DNA of 64,000 bases from Branchipolynoe longqiensis (Eukaryota; Annelida; Polychaeta; Phyllodocida; Polynoidae). This document shows, piece by piece, positions 1-10,112 of this stretch (the stretch's first letter is position 1; each line of letters begins with the position of its first letter). Under the pieces are notes generated by a model, which had not been told where the DNA came from, did not search any database, and was given only the letters and a program-made list of their open reading frames with translations. Position numbers and translations under genes: made by a program. Location: positions 31,028,209-31,092,208 of the forward strand of contig CM059197.1 in the NCBI GenBank assembly GCA_030323885.1. The letters run 5' to 3'.

Positions 1-454
1 AGACAGTTATTCAGATTTGGTGGATTGTAGCAACTGTCACTGGCTCCAAGATATATGTAATGCTTGACCAGTATGCATCCAGTCGGGACTTGAAACAGTT
101 CACCGACTCTGCTGCTATGACACTCTCCAGCAAGTCATTCCACAGGTCAACCACCCTAAAGCCGAAAAAGTTGTGTCACAGGTCCAGTCTGGAGTCCCGC
201 TTCCTCAGCTTCAGGGAGTATCCTCTGGTCCTGGTGTTGGAGTCTCTGATAAGGGGGCTGCCTGTCTTGTAGATACCATGGAGATATTTTAATACTTCAA
301 TCATATCCCCCCGGGCCCGACTGTAGTACATGCTTGGGATCTTCAAATGACGCATACATTGTTCATAGGGTATTTCATCTTCTCCAAACACATTCCAATA
401 CGCAGCATTTTGACGCGTTCGGCTCTGGCCTGAAGTCTGGCTAATAAAGTGCAT
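1..454 (-). mobile_element. CR1-like non-LTR retrotransposon, degenerate C-terminal fragment
   Basis: On the minus strand, conceptual translation gives the region after the reverse-transcriptase core of CR1/Jockey-type LINEs: the motif RARGDMIEVLKYLHG followed by TRGYSLKLRKR. After an in-frame TGA near 174 comes FRVVDLWNDL, then a terminal FKSRLDAYW-like segment near 60-100. These are known family landmarks of the RT C-terminus. The copy lacks the endonuclease and RT core, carries a stop codon and runs off the window start, so it is a dead 5'-truncated remnant. A second copy of the same 3' end lies at 46243-46440 in the opposite orientation. The clade (CR1 versus L2-like) is an inference. Confidence 0.75.
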
Positions 455-566
455 ACTTTAAAATAGCGTGGTCTAGTGGACAACATGCTCACCCAGACTC
501 TGCCATGAAAAAAAGCAGAGTAATGTATTCCCATAGGGAGACAAAGTGCGCGCACCATGCCACTAG

Positions 567-995
567 CTTTGTTGTCGGTGGTTGGAGTTTAACGTGCCGA
601 CAACATCTAAGGTGGTGTAGTGATGGTTGTGGTGGTGTGGTAGTTGTGGTGTGGTAGTTTCGTTTGTTGGGCGTTGGAGTTTCATGTCCTGACAACATCT
701 AAAGTCATATCAAGATGGGGACCGACTTGTGAGAGCGTGTACTCATGGCGACTTTATAGTGCCGCCCCATTGGGAAATCAGGCCACCAGCACCATGACCC
801 AATATCCCACTCAGTCACATTATCCAGACACTTAGCTAACCAGTCATTGCCGTATCCTATTAATGCTGATCACCAAGCTAGGAAGTGACATGTATCGATA
901 TGATAAGTCTTTGGTTTGACTGAACTAGGAATCGAACTCCCGATCTCCTGCACGGGAGGCCTGCGCTCTACCGATTCGGCCACCGCGTCCGGTCT
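567..995 (-). mobile_element. SINE-A, full length with duplicated 3' tail
   Basis: A full SINE-A body (661-993) has its tRNA-like head at the right ('CTACCGATTCGGCCACCGCG', the complement of the A-box region). A second partial copy of its 3' end lies at about 571-615, joined by a GT-rich stretch. The whole unit is bracketed by the 10-bp direct repeat 'atgccactag' at 557-566 and 996-1005, which I take as the TSD. The reduplicated tail is therefore inside the insertion and arrived with it or grew afterwards. Confidence 0.85.
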
Positions 996-1239
996 ATGCC
1001 ACTAGTCTGGTCGGTGCAGGAGGTTCATGCGGACATGACGTGACGTCATACGAAGGACACATCATGGCTGAGTTGAATGCTCTGTTAGCTGTCTGCGGCT
1101 ATACCCACCTTTGCATCGGTGAGAGTTCCACACGGAGGTGTGCACCAGCCGACATGCGATGTGCAACGGACATTGATGCATGAACACTCAGTGCACTTGA
1201 GGCACATATCAAATGCAGTATGTCTATATCGTCAAAGCC

Positions 1240-1453
1240 AACCAGTGATCCACAAAGGCTGTGGTAGGTGCTGTCCTGCCTGTGGGAAAATGCATATAAA
1301 AGACTCCATGCTGCTTATCGGAAAGCGTAGCCTATGTGGCGGCAGCGGGTTTCCTCCAAATAAATATGTCAGAATGACCCTGTGTTTGATGTTGAATAGC
1401 CGATGATAAAAATCAATGTGCTCTAGAGGTGTCGTTAAATAAATAAAACAAAC
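1240..1453 (+). mobile_element. SINE-B, 5'-truncated
   Basis: Matches the reverse complements of the copies near 28.5, 38.4, 43.6 and 56.8 kb from the 'CCAGTGATCCACAAAGGCTG' part to the conserved 3' end ('GTGCTCTAGAGGTGTCGTTA') and an A-rich tail. The tRNA-like head seen in the other copies is missing, so it is truncated at the 5' side. Confidence 0.8.
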
Positions 1454-1512
1454 CTCTTCTTATACTGTCAAAATAGTAGCCCAGTGCACCAGTGAAAGAC
1501 GAACATGTGTAT

Positions 1513-1814
1513 GACCAGATGGGATGACCAAATGAGTTGAGTGTACGTCGCCCGATTGGTAGATTGTGGTTTGACTCGACCAAGATTGATACTTGTTGCT
1601 TCCTAGCCAGGCATTCAGCATTATTAGGATAGGGCAATGACTGGTTAGCTCAGTGCCAGGATAATATGACTGAGTAGGATATCAGGTCATGGTGCTGGTG
1701 GCCTGGTCTCTCAGTTGGGCACATTATAAAGTCGCCATGAGTGACCAAGTTGGTAACCATCCTGATATGACCTTAGATGTGGCCAGGGCGTAAAACTCCA
1801 ACAACCAACCAAAA
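1513..1814 (+). mobile_element. SINE-A, nearly full length
   Basis: Begins 'gaccagatgggatgacc' (type I head) and ends 'ccaacaaccaaccaaaa' (type II tail). An internal deletion removes part of the B-box region: the segment between the anticodon-like loop and 'tttgactcgacc' is shortened. The conserved centre 'ggataatatgactgag' and 3' end 'ttagatgtggccagggcg' are present. Confidence 0.85.
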
Positions 1815-2119
1815 TCATCCCGCACAAAAATAAAACCACTGCAGTGTGAATTAGTTTCTCTTCCAGAAAAAAAACAATGACAAAAGGGAATCTGAACATT
1901 TGCATTTCACGCAGAATGAATGTGCGAACGAACACATAGGCGCATGTATTTGCATAATGTCATTAAGCAGCTCAACAACTAGTCTAAGTCGATGGTGCTT
2001 AGGTCAAATAAAAAAAGAAATTGGTTATCGTCCCCGCCTTTGCCTTAAATATCGCCCGCCTCTGAATTAAAAAAAAACAACTGTTAGCAATATGTCGTGC
2101 TAGCAGCAATTCAATTTTG

Positions 2120-2236
2120 GTATCAATTTTTAAGACGTTGCTTTGCCTCGGCCAGTGTTCGAACCCAGGAGTTAGAATCTCACAACCTTCCACAACGGGA
2201 GTTGGGCGCTCAACTAATTCGGCCATTGCGTCTGGT
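2120..2236 (-). mobile_element. SINE-A head fragment
   Basis: Only the tRNA-derived head and the start of the body remain. Reading the minus strand gives 'ATGGCCGAATTAGTTGAG' (A-box) and 'GGGTTCGAACACTGG' (B-box). The rest of the element is absent. Confidence 0.75.
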
Positions 2237-2613
2237 TACCTATTACATCTACATCAAAATTTAAAAATGGAAATAAAAACGGGTCGCCCGACCATGATTT
2301 TTGACATTTCAAACGGACGACCACCATTTTTTTTATTTGGCCTTATCGGAAGAAAATGTCCGACTGCGCGGTGCAAATTGGTGCAAATTGGTGCAACCGG
2401 AAGTGGAGACCACAGGGGTCAAAGTGTGGCATAACTGGTTTATCACCCAAGCGCAGGGCATGCAATGTGAGCGCTTAGACAGCCAAAGTGGCCTTCTATT
2501 TTATGCTCTTGTGTAGGACATGAGAACATTTGACTGGGCTCGCATGCGTAAGTAAAGGTAATTTATGTACATTATGCTGATTGCTCCTGACTGGTAAGCC
2601 CTGATTTAACAGA

Positions 2614-2614
<1 letters not shown>
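2237..2614. other. Unassigned unique-looking sequence
   Basis: No coding signal or recognised repeat. A small direct repeat of 'gtgcaaattg' occurs near 2370-2395. Confidence 0.4.

Positions 2615-2665
<51 letters not shown>
2615..2665. repeat. (TA)n microsatellite
   Basis: About 50 bp of uninterrupted alternating TA. It would melt easily or extrude a cruciform. No associated gene was seen. Confidence 0.97.
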
Positions 2666-2667
<2 letters not shown>

Positions 2668-2966
2668 ACTCAGCAATACATATCTCACTGGCATAACAAT
2701 GCATATGTCAACTCACTAACATACAAATATCGCACTATTTTACAATTGCGAGGTTTTGCTATTGTATTATATGTGTATGTGTTTTAACAGTGTCATGAAT
2801 TTCTATTTAATTGAAAGAGATAGAGAGAAATAGCATTACGAATAAATACAGCATTCAGAACATAGCTGTGCCTGGTGCACTGCTTGTACCTGAATGAAAT
2901 GGGCTGAACTGCGTTTATACAGCACAAGGGTATCACCTTCTTACAACCGCAATGCCGCAAAGGAAG

Positions 2967-3298
2967 TTTATTGTTGTTTTTTACGTCCTAGCAACATCTA
3001 AGGTCATATCAGGCCAGATACTGATTTGTGACAGTGCGCATTCATGGTGACTCCATAGTGCTGCCCCACTGGGAGACCAGGCTGCCAGCCCCATGACCTG
3101 ATAGCCCACTCAGTCACATTATCCTGACACTGAGCCAACCAGTCCTTGCCCTATCCTATTAATGCTGATCGCCAGGGTAGGAAGCGACAAATATCAATTT
3201 TTAAGTCATTGGTTTGACTCGACCAGGGTTTGAATCCACGATCCCACGGTCTACCAACACGGGAGACGGACGCTCTAACGGATGCTCTAATTCATTCG
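2967..3298 (-). mobile_element. SINE-A, slightly 5'-truncated, with 10-bp TSD
   Basis: Runs from the tail ('ttgttgttttttacgtccta') to the head ('ctctaattcattcgg'), lacking roughly the first 16 bp of the consensus head. The direct repeat 'gcaaaggaag' occurs at 2957-2966 and 3299-3308, immediately outside both ends. It also carries a short duplicated 'cgctctaacggatgctctaa' stretch in the head. Confidence 0.88.
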
Positions 3299-3520
3299 GC
3301 AAAGGAAGCGAATCTGACACAGGCAATTTCAATGACGGACTGCGCTTATCTCATCTCGCACGTCCCTCGGGGTACATGGGCGTACCAGTGCGGCGCCTGC
3401 ACTATATCTACCACCTTACCAGCTGTGTCATGCACTGAGGAAATGTGGCTTCGGATTCATCAACATTCACTTTTGTGAAGGTTCCCGAAGACGTTCGCGC
3501 TCCATTGTCGGCATGGCATT

Positions 3521-4290
3521 TTGGTGCATGCGTGTTGGTGTGCATGTGCGGATATGCATGTGTTGGTATGCATGTGTTGGTATGCACGTGTCGGTATGCA
3601 CATGTTGGTGTGCATGTGTCTGTATGCACGTGTCGGTATGCACATGTTGGTACACACATTTTGGTATGCATGTGTCAGTATGCACATGTCGGTGTGCACA
3701 TGTAGGTATGCACATGTCGGTATGCACATGTCGGTATGCACATGTCGGTATGCACATGTCGGTATGTACATGCCGGGATGTACTTGTTGGTAGCACGTGT
3801 CGGTATGCACATGTCGGTATGCACATGTAGGTATGCACATGTCGGTATGCACATGTCCGTATGCACATTTCGGTATGTACATGCCAGGATGTACTTGTTG
3901 GTATGCACGTGTCGGTATGCACATGTCAGAATGCACATTTGTACCTATGTGTCAGTATACACATGTCTGAATGCACCTGTCGATATGCACCTGTCGATAT
4001 GCACATGCCAGTATACATGTGTTGGTGTGAACATGTCGGTACGCACATGTCGGTATGCACATGTCTATATACATATGTTGGTATGCATGTGTCAGTATGC
4101 ACATATCTTTAAGCACATGTCAATGCCCACGTCAGTGTGTGCATTTCATACAGTGTACAATGCGTGCATGTTGGCATGCGCATCACGGTGCACGTGTTGG
4201 CGTGCGCATGTTGGTGTGCACATGTCGGCGTGTGCACGTCTGTGTATATGTATATATCGGTGTGTGCCATATGTCGGGGTGTAGGCGTGT
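3521..4290. repeat. 14-bp minisatellite (GTATGCACATGTCG)n
   Basis: About 50 degenerate copies of a 14-bp unit, most regular at 3660-3870 and decaying at both ends. Nearly every unit contains CACATG or CACGTG. Because 14 is not a multiple of 3, each frame reads a 14-residue His/Cys-rich cycle over 42 bp, so stop-free frames appear on both strands without implying a protein. Confidence 0.95.
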
Positions 4291-4709
4291 AAGGTCTTCA
4301 TGATTACTTGCTGCAAACTGACATCTCCATATACTTCTACTACCCTGACTCAATGTCGCCGTCAAGTGACTCCAGTTTACATCATCTGTTCAGGCAGGAA
4401 ACATTTAGCTTCCCCCAGCACCAATCTACGACTGCGATATTCCGAGTGCACTGATTGTACAGAACGCACCTCTAAACTTTCTGCCTGGCCAGACAGAACG
4501 ACCTACATGTGATGTGAATCAGCTTCCCCAATGCCGTGTGTGATGTGAGGAGATCAAAAGTGGCTGCTTCGTCTCCAGAGAAAATAGAGCACAAGTTCAA
4601 CTGATCTCCGCCACCCAACACACCCACCATTAAATACTTGTATAAGTATAAGGCAGCCCAACCCCGGTCAACACACACTTATATACATGCATAAAATAGT
4701 CCAACCTAC
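4291..4709. other. Unassigned sequence
   Basis: Non-repetitive DNA between the 14-bp array and a SINE-A. No open frame or RNA signal that I can support. Confidence 0.4.
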
Positions 4710-4720
4710 TAGACTAAATA

Positions 4721-5045
4721 ACCAGACGGGATGGCCGAATGAGTTAGAACGTTCATCTCCCGTGTTGGTAGACCATCGTTGGTTCGAACCCTGGTCGAGT
4801 CAAACCAATGACTTACAAATTGATACTTGTCGCTTCCTAGCCAGGCGCTCGGCATTATTAGGATAGGGAAAGGACTGGTTGGCTCAGTGTCAGGATAATG
4901 TGACTGAGTGGGAGGTCATGGTGCTGGTGGCTTGGTCTCCCAGTGGGGCAGCACTATAAAGTCACCATGAGTGCGCACTGTCACAAGTCGGTACCCATCC
5001 TGATATGACCATAGATGTTGCTAGGACGTAAAACAACAAACAAAG
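4721..5045 (+). mobile_element. SINE-A, full length, with 11-bp TSD
   Basis: The best complete type I copy. Head starts 'accagacgggatggccga'; A-box 'tggccgaatgagtt'; B-box 'ggttcgaaccc'; 3' end 'gttgctaggacgtaaaacaa' with tail 'acaaacaaa'. The perfect direct repeat 'tagactaaata' flanks it at 4710-4720 and 5046-5056. The Pol III promoter boxes look intact, so this copy could be transcribed; that is an inference. Confidence 0.92.
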
Positions 5046-5056
5046 TAGACTAAATA

Positions 5057-5229
5057 CAGTGAAACCTCCTTATAACGCGCCCCGATTTAACGCGAATTCT
5101 GATATAACGCGAAGATACACGTTGGCCCCGGAATTCTTTAATTCAAAGGTAAGTCAGTAAACTGAACCCCGATTTAACGCCATGACGTTATATAGCCTCC
5201 GATGATCGCGTTATAACGGGGGTTCACTG
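5057..5229. mobile_element. Mariner/pogo-type MITE (173 bp)
   Basis: Inverted termini 'cagtgaaacctccttataac' and, from the other end, 'cagtgaacccccgttataac'. TA is present at both ends (5055-5056 and 5230-5231), as expected for Tc1/mariner insertions. There is no transposase. Internal repeats of 'gatttaacgc' echo the termini. The left TA is also the last two bases of the TSD of the neighbouring SINE-A. Confidence 0.8.
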
Positions 5230-5370
5230 TAACTCACACTGCACAAGGAAGGTGAGTGCAAATATTAAACTATTGGATAGTTAAGCTATTGTTCCATCCT
5301 GGAATATCTCCATTGAAATAGAGAAAAGAAGGAAACCAAATATAGAAATGCTTATGCACATGCATACATA

Positions 5371-5663
5371 CTGTTGTTTGTTGCTTTACGTCCTAGCAAC
5401 ATCTAAGGTCATATCAGTGCGCATTAATGGCGAGTTCATAGTGCTGCCCCAGTGGGAAACCAGGCCACCGACACCGTGATCCGATATCCCACTCAGTCAC
5501 ATTAACCCGATACTGAGCTAACCACTCTTTGTCCTATTCTATTAATGCCGAATGTCAGGGTAGATTGCAATAAGTATCAATATAAATATATATAATAAGT
5601 CACTGGTTTAATTCGGTTCGGATTCGAACTCCCGACCTTTTGAATGGGAAGCCAGCGCTCTAC
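5371..5663 (-). mobile_element. SINE-A, internally deleted and 5'-truncated
   Basis: Tail 'ttgtttgttgctttacgtcc' at the left. About 25 bp of the 'gggtaccgacttgtgacag' block is missing, and the right end stops at 'ccagcgctctac' before the first head bases. A short AT-repeat ('tataaatatatataataag') has expanded inside it near 5580-5605. Confidence 0.82.
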
Positions 5664-6126
5664 TTATTACATAGATATATGCGTACACATGTAGCGCAGA
5701 CTGAAGGATCAGTACCTCGGCGATGAAAAAATGTATTTTCTCACGATTTGTAAAAGGTAAAATCCTCGAGTTCAACCGAAAAGAAAAAAGGGCACCTCCA
5801 GTAAAAACCGTTATTATTATATAACCAATCCCAGCAGCACACACCAGCTAGTCTACCCGAGACTGCATTCCAATTGTCTTAGTTCGCCTATTATACAAGC
5901 CTCTGCACTTAATGGTCTCGAAAGACACCCCCCAAAAAAAAGATTCACTGACAATTACAAAGAAGCAACCGGAAGCTGGGTGCATTAGGCAGCCCCAGCA
6001 CGCGGGTTGTATGCTATGGGGATCACTAGATGAGATCTGCGCATGCGCTTGGATGTTAAAACTCAGATGGAGCAGGAAGTGGATTAGGGCTTGACTGCAA
6101 CACAAAGAAATAGTGCCGCTTGGCTC
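5664..6126. other. Unassigned sequence
   Basis: No recognised repeat or gene. The region ends in a CT-rich microsatellite at about 6127-6180. Confidence 0.4.
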
Positions 6127-6198
6127 TTTTCTCTCTCTCTCTATCTCTCTCATTCTCTCGCTCTCTCTTTCTCTCTATATATATTATCTATATATGTA

Positions 6199-6450
6199 TA
6201 TATAAATGAAGAGTTCAGGCGGAAAACCCCATAAACGCCAATCCAGAAATGCAATTAAAATAACAGATTTTGACTTGAAAATAATTTTAATTCCGACAAA
6301 TTCCACTTTTGCTGTCATGACATGATTATGGAGCAATGACCAAACAAGTAGCAATGTAAACAAATTGATTTTTTGTAGGTTTGATTCCAATGCTTATCCC
6401 ACATTCTTGGATCGGCGTTTATGGGGTTTTGCGCCTGAACTCTTTATATA
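6199..6450. mobile_element. MITE with about 45-nt inverted ends
   Basis: Left arm 6199-6245 and right arm 6404-6450 are inverted repeats sharing 'gagttcaggcg' and 'aaaaccccataaacgcc', with a few mismatches. The AT-rich interior has no coding capacity. Both outer edges are TATATA, so the exact boundary and TSD cannot be fixed. Confidence 0.7.
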
Positions 6451-6504
6451 CACTTACACACACACACACACACACCGTCTGGAACCAAGATTATTCATAA
6501 TACT

Positions 6505-6630
6505 CAGCGCCTGACCACGCAACGCCAAACACCAATTTTCTAAGTCATTAGTTTGACTCGGTCGGGATTCGAACCGCGGACCTTCCGCACAGGAAGCCAA
6601 TACTCTTACCGATTGGGCCACTGCGTCCAA
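6505..6630 (-). mobile_element. SINE-A head fragment (type II)
   Basis: Reads 'agtcattagtttgactcggt', then the complement of a B-box ('gggattcgaaccgcgg'), and ends 'ccgattgggccactgcgtcc' (the A-box side). The body and 3' end are missing. Confidence 0.75.
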
Positions 6631-6742
6631 TGCGCACGGAAAGAGCTGTATGGATTAAATGGAAAGTACCCCAATAATAGGCTGGTACCGAGTTACAGTT
6701 TCATTACAAGCCGCTTGCTTGTGTCGTGCATGTCAGTTGTGC

Positions 6743-6834
6743 CGTCCTGATATGACCTTAGATGTTGCTATGACGTAAAACAACAACTGTTCCTGATATG
6801 ACCTTAGATGTTGCTAGGACGTAAAACAACCACA
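6743..6834 (+). mobile_element. Two tandem SINE-A 3' ends
   Basis: Two consecutive copies of 'cctgatatgaccttagatgt...gacgtaaaacaac' lie head to tail (6743-6788 and 6790-6834). Only the last ~45 bp of SINE-A is present in each. This could be tail reduplication or two very short insertions. Confidence 0.75.
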
Positions 6835-6950
6835 AACACCCTAAAACTGGGAAGAGTTTAAGGTGGACTTAAATGACAGCAGAATGGCGGCCATTACCGA
6901 ATGGCGGCCATTACAGAGCGAACAGGGCGGGTGTGGGGGTCGGGGTCGTG

Positions 6951-6966
6951 GGGGGGGGGGGGGGGT
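6951..6966. repeat. Poly-G tract
   Basis: A run of about 16 G in an otherwise G-rich stretch (6925-6970). Potentially G-quadruplex forming. Confidence 0.85.
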
Positions 6967-7192
6967 CGAGTAAGGCCAAAGTCTTTGACGGGCGATAATA
7001 GGGGAACTGGCGACTGCTCACAGAATTCACTGCTACGTCCTTCTTTCATCTATGACCGAACCGGAAGCGATGCTTACTTAAGCCGGAAGTGCCTCCGGTT
7101 GCCGATTAGTGGCGCTGGCGACACAGTGGACCCACCAAACATTGCCTGATTTGGGAGGGGGCGGGCTATGAACTCAAGTGTCTACCTATCGT

Positions 7193-7258
7193 GTTGATAT
7201 AACCTGAGATGTTGCCAGGACGTAAAACTCCAACAACCACCCACCCAACCAACCAACC
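7193..7258 (+). mobile_element. SINE-A 3'-end fragment
   Basis: 'gatataacctgagatgttgc' followed by 'caggacgtaaaactcc' and an expanded (AACC)n tail. Nothing of the body or head remains. Confidence 0.75.
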
Positions 7259-7381
7259 TACCTTGTTGCGATCAGAAGAATTTTAATGAGTTGTTTCAAA
7301 AAGCAAAACAAAAATACCCAACGGAAAATCAGACATTTTAATTGTTATTCCCTGCTGAGTATGGCCAGGCAAGATAGTGCA

Positions 7382-7821
7382 TAAAGGCTCTGTCACACAT
7401 CACCGGATTGGGGAAACGGGAAAGAAACCGAACAAAGTCTGTTAATATCCGGCAAAGTCCGGTTTGTGTCCATTGCATATCCAGTGCATATCCATTGCAT
7501 ATCCGTCGATATCTGTTGATATCACGCCCGATCCGTTACACGTTTTGAGCATGCACAAAACTTGGAACGGATTGCACCGGACTGACCTATGCGGTTATTA
7601 TCTGTTACTGTCTGTTACTGTCCGCTCCCCATCCGTTCCTCATCCGTTCCCATCCGTTTCCGTCAATTCCCATCCGTTCCCGTCTGTTACATATCCCTTA
7701 CACGTCCGTTACCCGTCCGTTACATAATCAATACATTTCAAGTTCCAAAAACACCAGACTAGAATATTCTTTGTCCGGTTCTGTCCATTGCACAATCCGC
7801 CATAGTGTGACAGGCACTTTA
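7382..7821. mobile_element. CACAC-end MITE (440 bp)
   Basis: Imperfect inverted ends: left 'taaaggctctgtcacacatc', right (read inward) 'taaagtgcctgtcacactat'. The interior is full of short tandem words such as 'catccgttccc', 'ccgttac' and 'gcatatcc', with no coding sequence. It belongs to a loose group of elements here whose ends contain CTGTCACAC. Confidence 0.65.
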
Positions 7822-7998
7822 GATTTATATCTGCGTGCATATATTTGTGTGCGTAGAGGCAGTTAAAAACAGAAAAGCAGATTTCTATTTTTTTTTCTGA
7901 GCGAGAAATACATGATACTGGCTGTTTTGAGATCCGAGGACGAACCAGAGGGGATGTAGCTGGGACACGCACGTGCAGACACGATGTTGTCAACTAAC

Positions 7999-8344
7999 TT
8001 GGCTGGTTGTTGGAGTTTTACATCCTAGCAACATCTAAGGTCATATCAGGATTGGTGCCGACTTGTGACAGTGCACACTCATGGTGACTTTATGGTGCTG
8101 CCCCACTGTGAAATCAGGCTGCAGGCACCATGACCCAATATCCCACTCACTCACATTATCCTATCACTGCACTAACCAGTCCTTGCTCTATCCTATTAAC
8201 GCCGAGCGCCAAGCTATGAAACGACAAGTATCAATTTTATAAGTCATTGGCTTGACTCGACAGGGAACCGAATTCCCCGAACTAACTGGGCGTCTCCCTC
8301 ATGCGAGGCCAGCGCTCTTCAGATTCGGCCACGAACCCAGTCGT
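7999..8344 (-). mobile_element. SINE-A, full length (type II tail)
   Basis: Tail 'ggttgttggagttttacatc' at the left, conserved centre, and head at the right ending 'cttcagattcggccacgaac'. The head carries an insertion ('gaactaactgggcgtctccc') near the B-box, so Pol III promoter function is probably lost. Confidence 0.85.
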
Positions 8345-8747
8345 GAGTCAAATAAGAGAGTCACCAATATGACGAGGTAAGAGACCAATGAGACCAGAAC
8401 AAGCGCTTTAATCGCGAGCACCACACGAGAGGCCCATCTGATACGAGCACACCTTCAGGGTATTTCTCGTAAAAGTGAATATGTTTTCAATGTTACTATG
8501 GAAACAGTATGGCAATTGCCCCCCCCCCCCCCAACCCCCAACCCCCAACCCCACCCGCCACTCCCGGTGTAGGACGTTCAAAACACTACCCGGTTGAAAA
8601 CACTACGGTAGTGTTTTCAACCTAAGTTGAAAACACTACTGTTAAGTTCAAAACACTAATCTTACCTACGTCCAAAACACTACCCAAGTTCAAAACACTG
8701 TCATAACACGCCAGTGGGGGTTGTGTAATGCCGCAAAATTGAACCTA

Positions 8748-9046
8748 CTCGTACATGTATTGGTATATGCTGATCATGGTGTGGTGTTTGAAGCACGTAC
8801 TAGGTGGTTTGGTTGTTGGGAGTTTTACGTCCTGGCAACATCTAAGGTCATATCAGGACACACATACTATAGTAGTATACGCTGATAGTGTTGTCGGATC
8901 TGCACGATATATTAGTATATGCTGATGGTGCTGCGGTGACTTTAGCATGTATTAGTATACGCTGATGGTGCTGCGGCGACTTTAGCACGTATTAGTATAC
9001 GCTGATGGTACTGTGACATTTGAAGCACATATATAGTAGTATACAC
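8748..9046. repeat. About 40-bp minisatellite split by a SINE fragment
   Basis: Units contain 'attagtatacgctgatggt' and 'gctgcggcgactttagcac'. One unit lies left of the SINE-A fragment (8748-8802) and about five lie right of it (8862-9046), so the array predates the SINE insertion. Confidence 0.8.
8803..8861 (-). mobile_element. SINE-A 3'-end fragment inside the minisatellite
   Basis: 'ggttgttgggagttttacgt' through 'ctaaggtcatatcagga' and nothing else of the element. It interrupts the 40-bp array. Confidence 0.75.
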
Positions 9047-9127
9047 TGCACACTGCCCCACCCTACTGCATACTGCCCGCCCTACTGCATACTGCCCCAC
9101 CCTACTGCATACTTGCTCACCCTACTA
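9047..9127. repeat. About 21-bp minisatellite
   Basis: Four copies of 'ctgcatactgccccaccct' with minor variation, adjacent to the 40-bp array and inside the foldback-type element. Confidence 0.8.
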
Positions 9128-9649
9128 CAAATAAAAATAACTATGCAGCAATTATTAATTTTTAAATGAGAGAAGTGTTTTGAACTTAAAGGTAGTGTTT
9201 TGAACTAAAGGATAGAGTTTTGAGCGTGACCACAGTAGTGATTTGAACCTACCTTCAACTAGGTTGAAAACACTACCGTAGTATTTTGAACCTAGGTTGA
9301 AAACACTACTGTAGTGGTTTTGTGGGGTAGTGTTTTGAACTTACTACACCGGCTCTATTAAAGATGAAATGCATGGGTTGTTTCAACCGAACCGCATTCA
9401 CTCCAAAGTTTAAATCTCAGCCGGCAATCTGATTGGACGTCTTCCGATAAGCGCCGTCGTCATGGTGATATGCCGTCAGCCCATGACGTATTCACTATAT
9501 TACGTCACGCTAGTTTAATTGCTTTCTGCCACAACCCACAACCATCCACGTCATAGCTGAAGAATCGAGTCCCAGAGAGCCCCCCCCCCCCCTCCCCACG
9601 TCTGCTCCAATTTCATCAGTCAACCAACAAAATACCAGGTTTGCTTTAA

Positions 9650-9795
9650 CGGGAATGAAAGTAGTCTACAGCTAAAAAAAAGTGACGTGGAAATCAAGCC
9701 GAGATTATTACAACGACATCAAATTTCCGCGAAAATGCGGATTTTCTCCCATAGGATTAGCATTGTCAGTGAATCGCGGGGAAATGGCGGAAGTT
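9650..9795 (+). mobile_element. MITE-E, left part only
   Basis: Shares 'cgggaatgaaagtagtctac', 'gtggaaatcaagccgagatt', 'gaatttccg-gaaaa' and 'cataggattagcattgtcag' with the complete copies at 20.3 and 41.7 kb. The right terminal repeat ('ctttcatccct') was not found, so this copy is truncated. Confidence 0.65.
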
Positions 9796-10112
9796 AGTGG
9801 AGAGACATAATCTCATGGAACGAGCCATTGTAGACTACTCATATAGTGCTTGGCGAGTGGAGAAGTATCGTCCCGTGGAACTAGCCATTGTGGAGTACGC
9901 ATGGTGCTTGGAGAGTGAAAAAGCAACCTCTCGCGTGTCACTCTTCAAGCGTTGGGATCTAATCGCCGTCAACAGTGCCTGAGGGGGCGAATTACTGAAA
10001 CCTAACATTCAGATAATTATAATGAAAAGTTACTTTCAGTAATTGCAACAGATGATCTAAGCTGATTTCACTACATTGTGTGGTGATCTAGTCTGTTCGC
10101 CTTCTGTCATAT
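9796..10112. other. Unassigned sequence with a local duplication
   Basis: Two related ~70-bp stretches ('catggaacgagccattgtag' near 9832 and 'gtggaactagccattgtgga' near 9873) make an imperfect duplication. No other feature. Confidence 0.45.

Larger units (their letters stand above)
8564..9352. mobile_element. Foldback-type element with repeated 'gttcaaaacacta' ends (789 bp)
   Basis: Terminal inverted repeats of 28 nt with two mismatches (8564-8591 and 9325-9352), starting 'ccggtgtag' and containing 'gttcaaaacactaccc'. Each end then carries several further direct and inverted copies of 'ttgaaaacactac' over about 140-180 bp. The middle holds two minisatellites and a SINE-A fragment. No transposase. 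The repeated termini resemble foldback-type elements; the superfamily is not assigned. Confidence 0.7.

Noticed and set aside
3408..4365. Many Cys/His-rich frames on both strands
   Set aside because: All are readings of the 14-bp minisatellite, and the same 14-residue cycle appears in every frame.
4721..4800. tRNA gene
   Set aside because: A- and B-boxes are present, but the sequence recurs in dozens of SINE-A copies with a body and tail, and no full cloverleaf forms.
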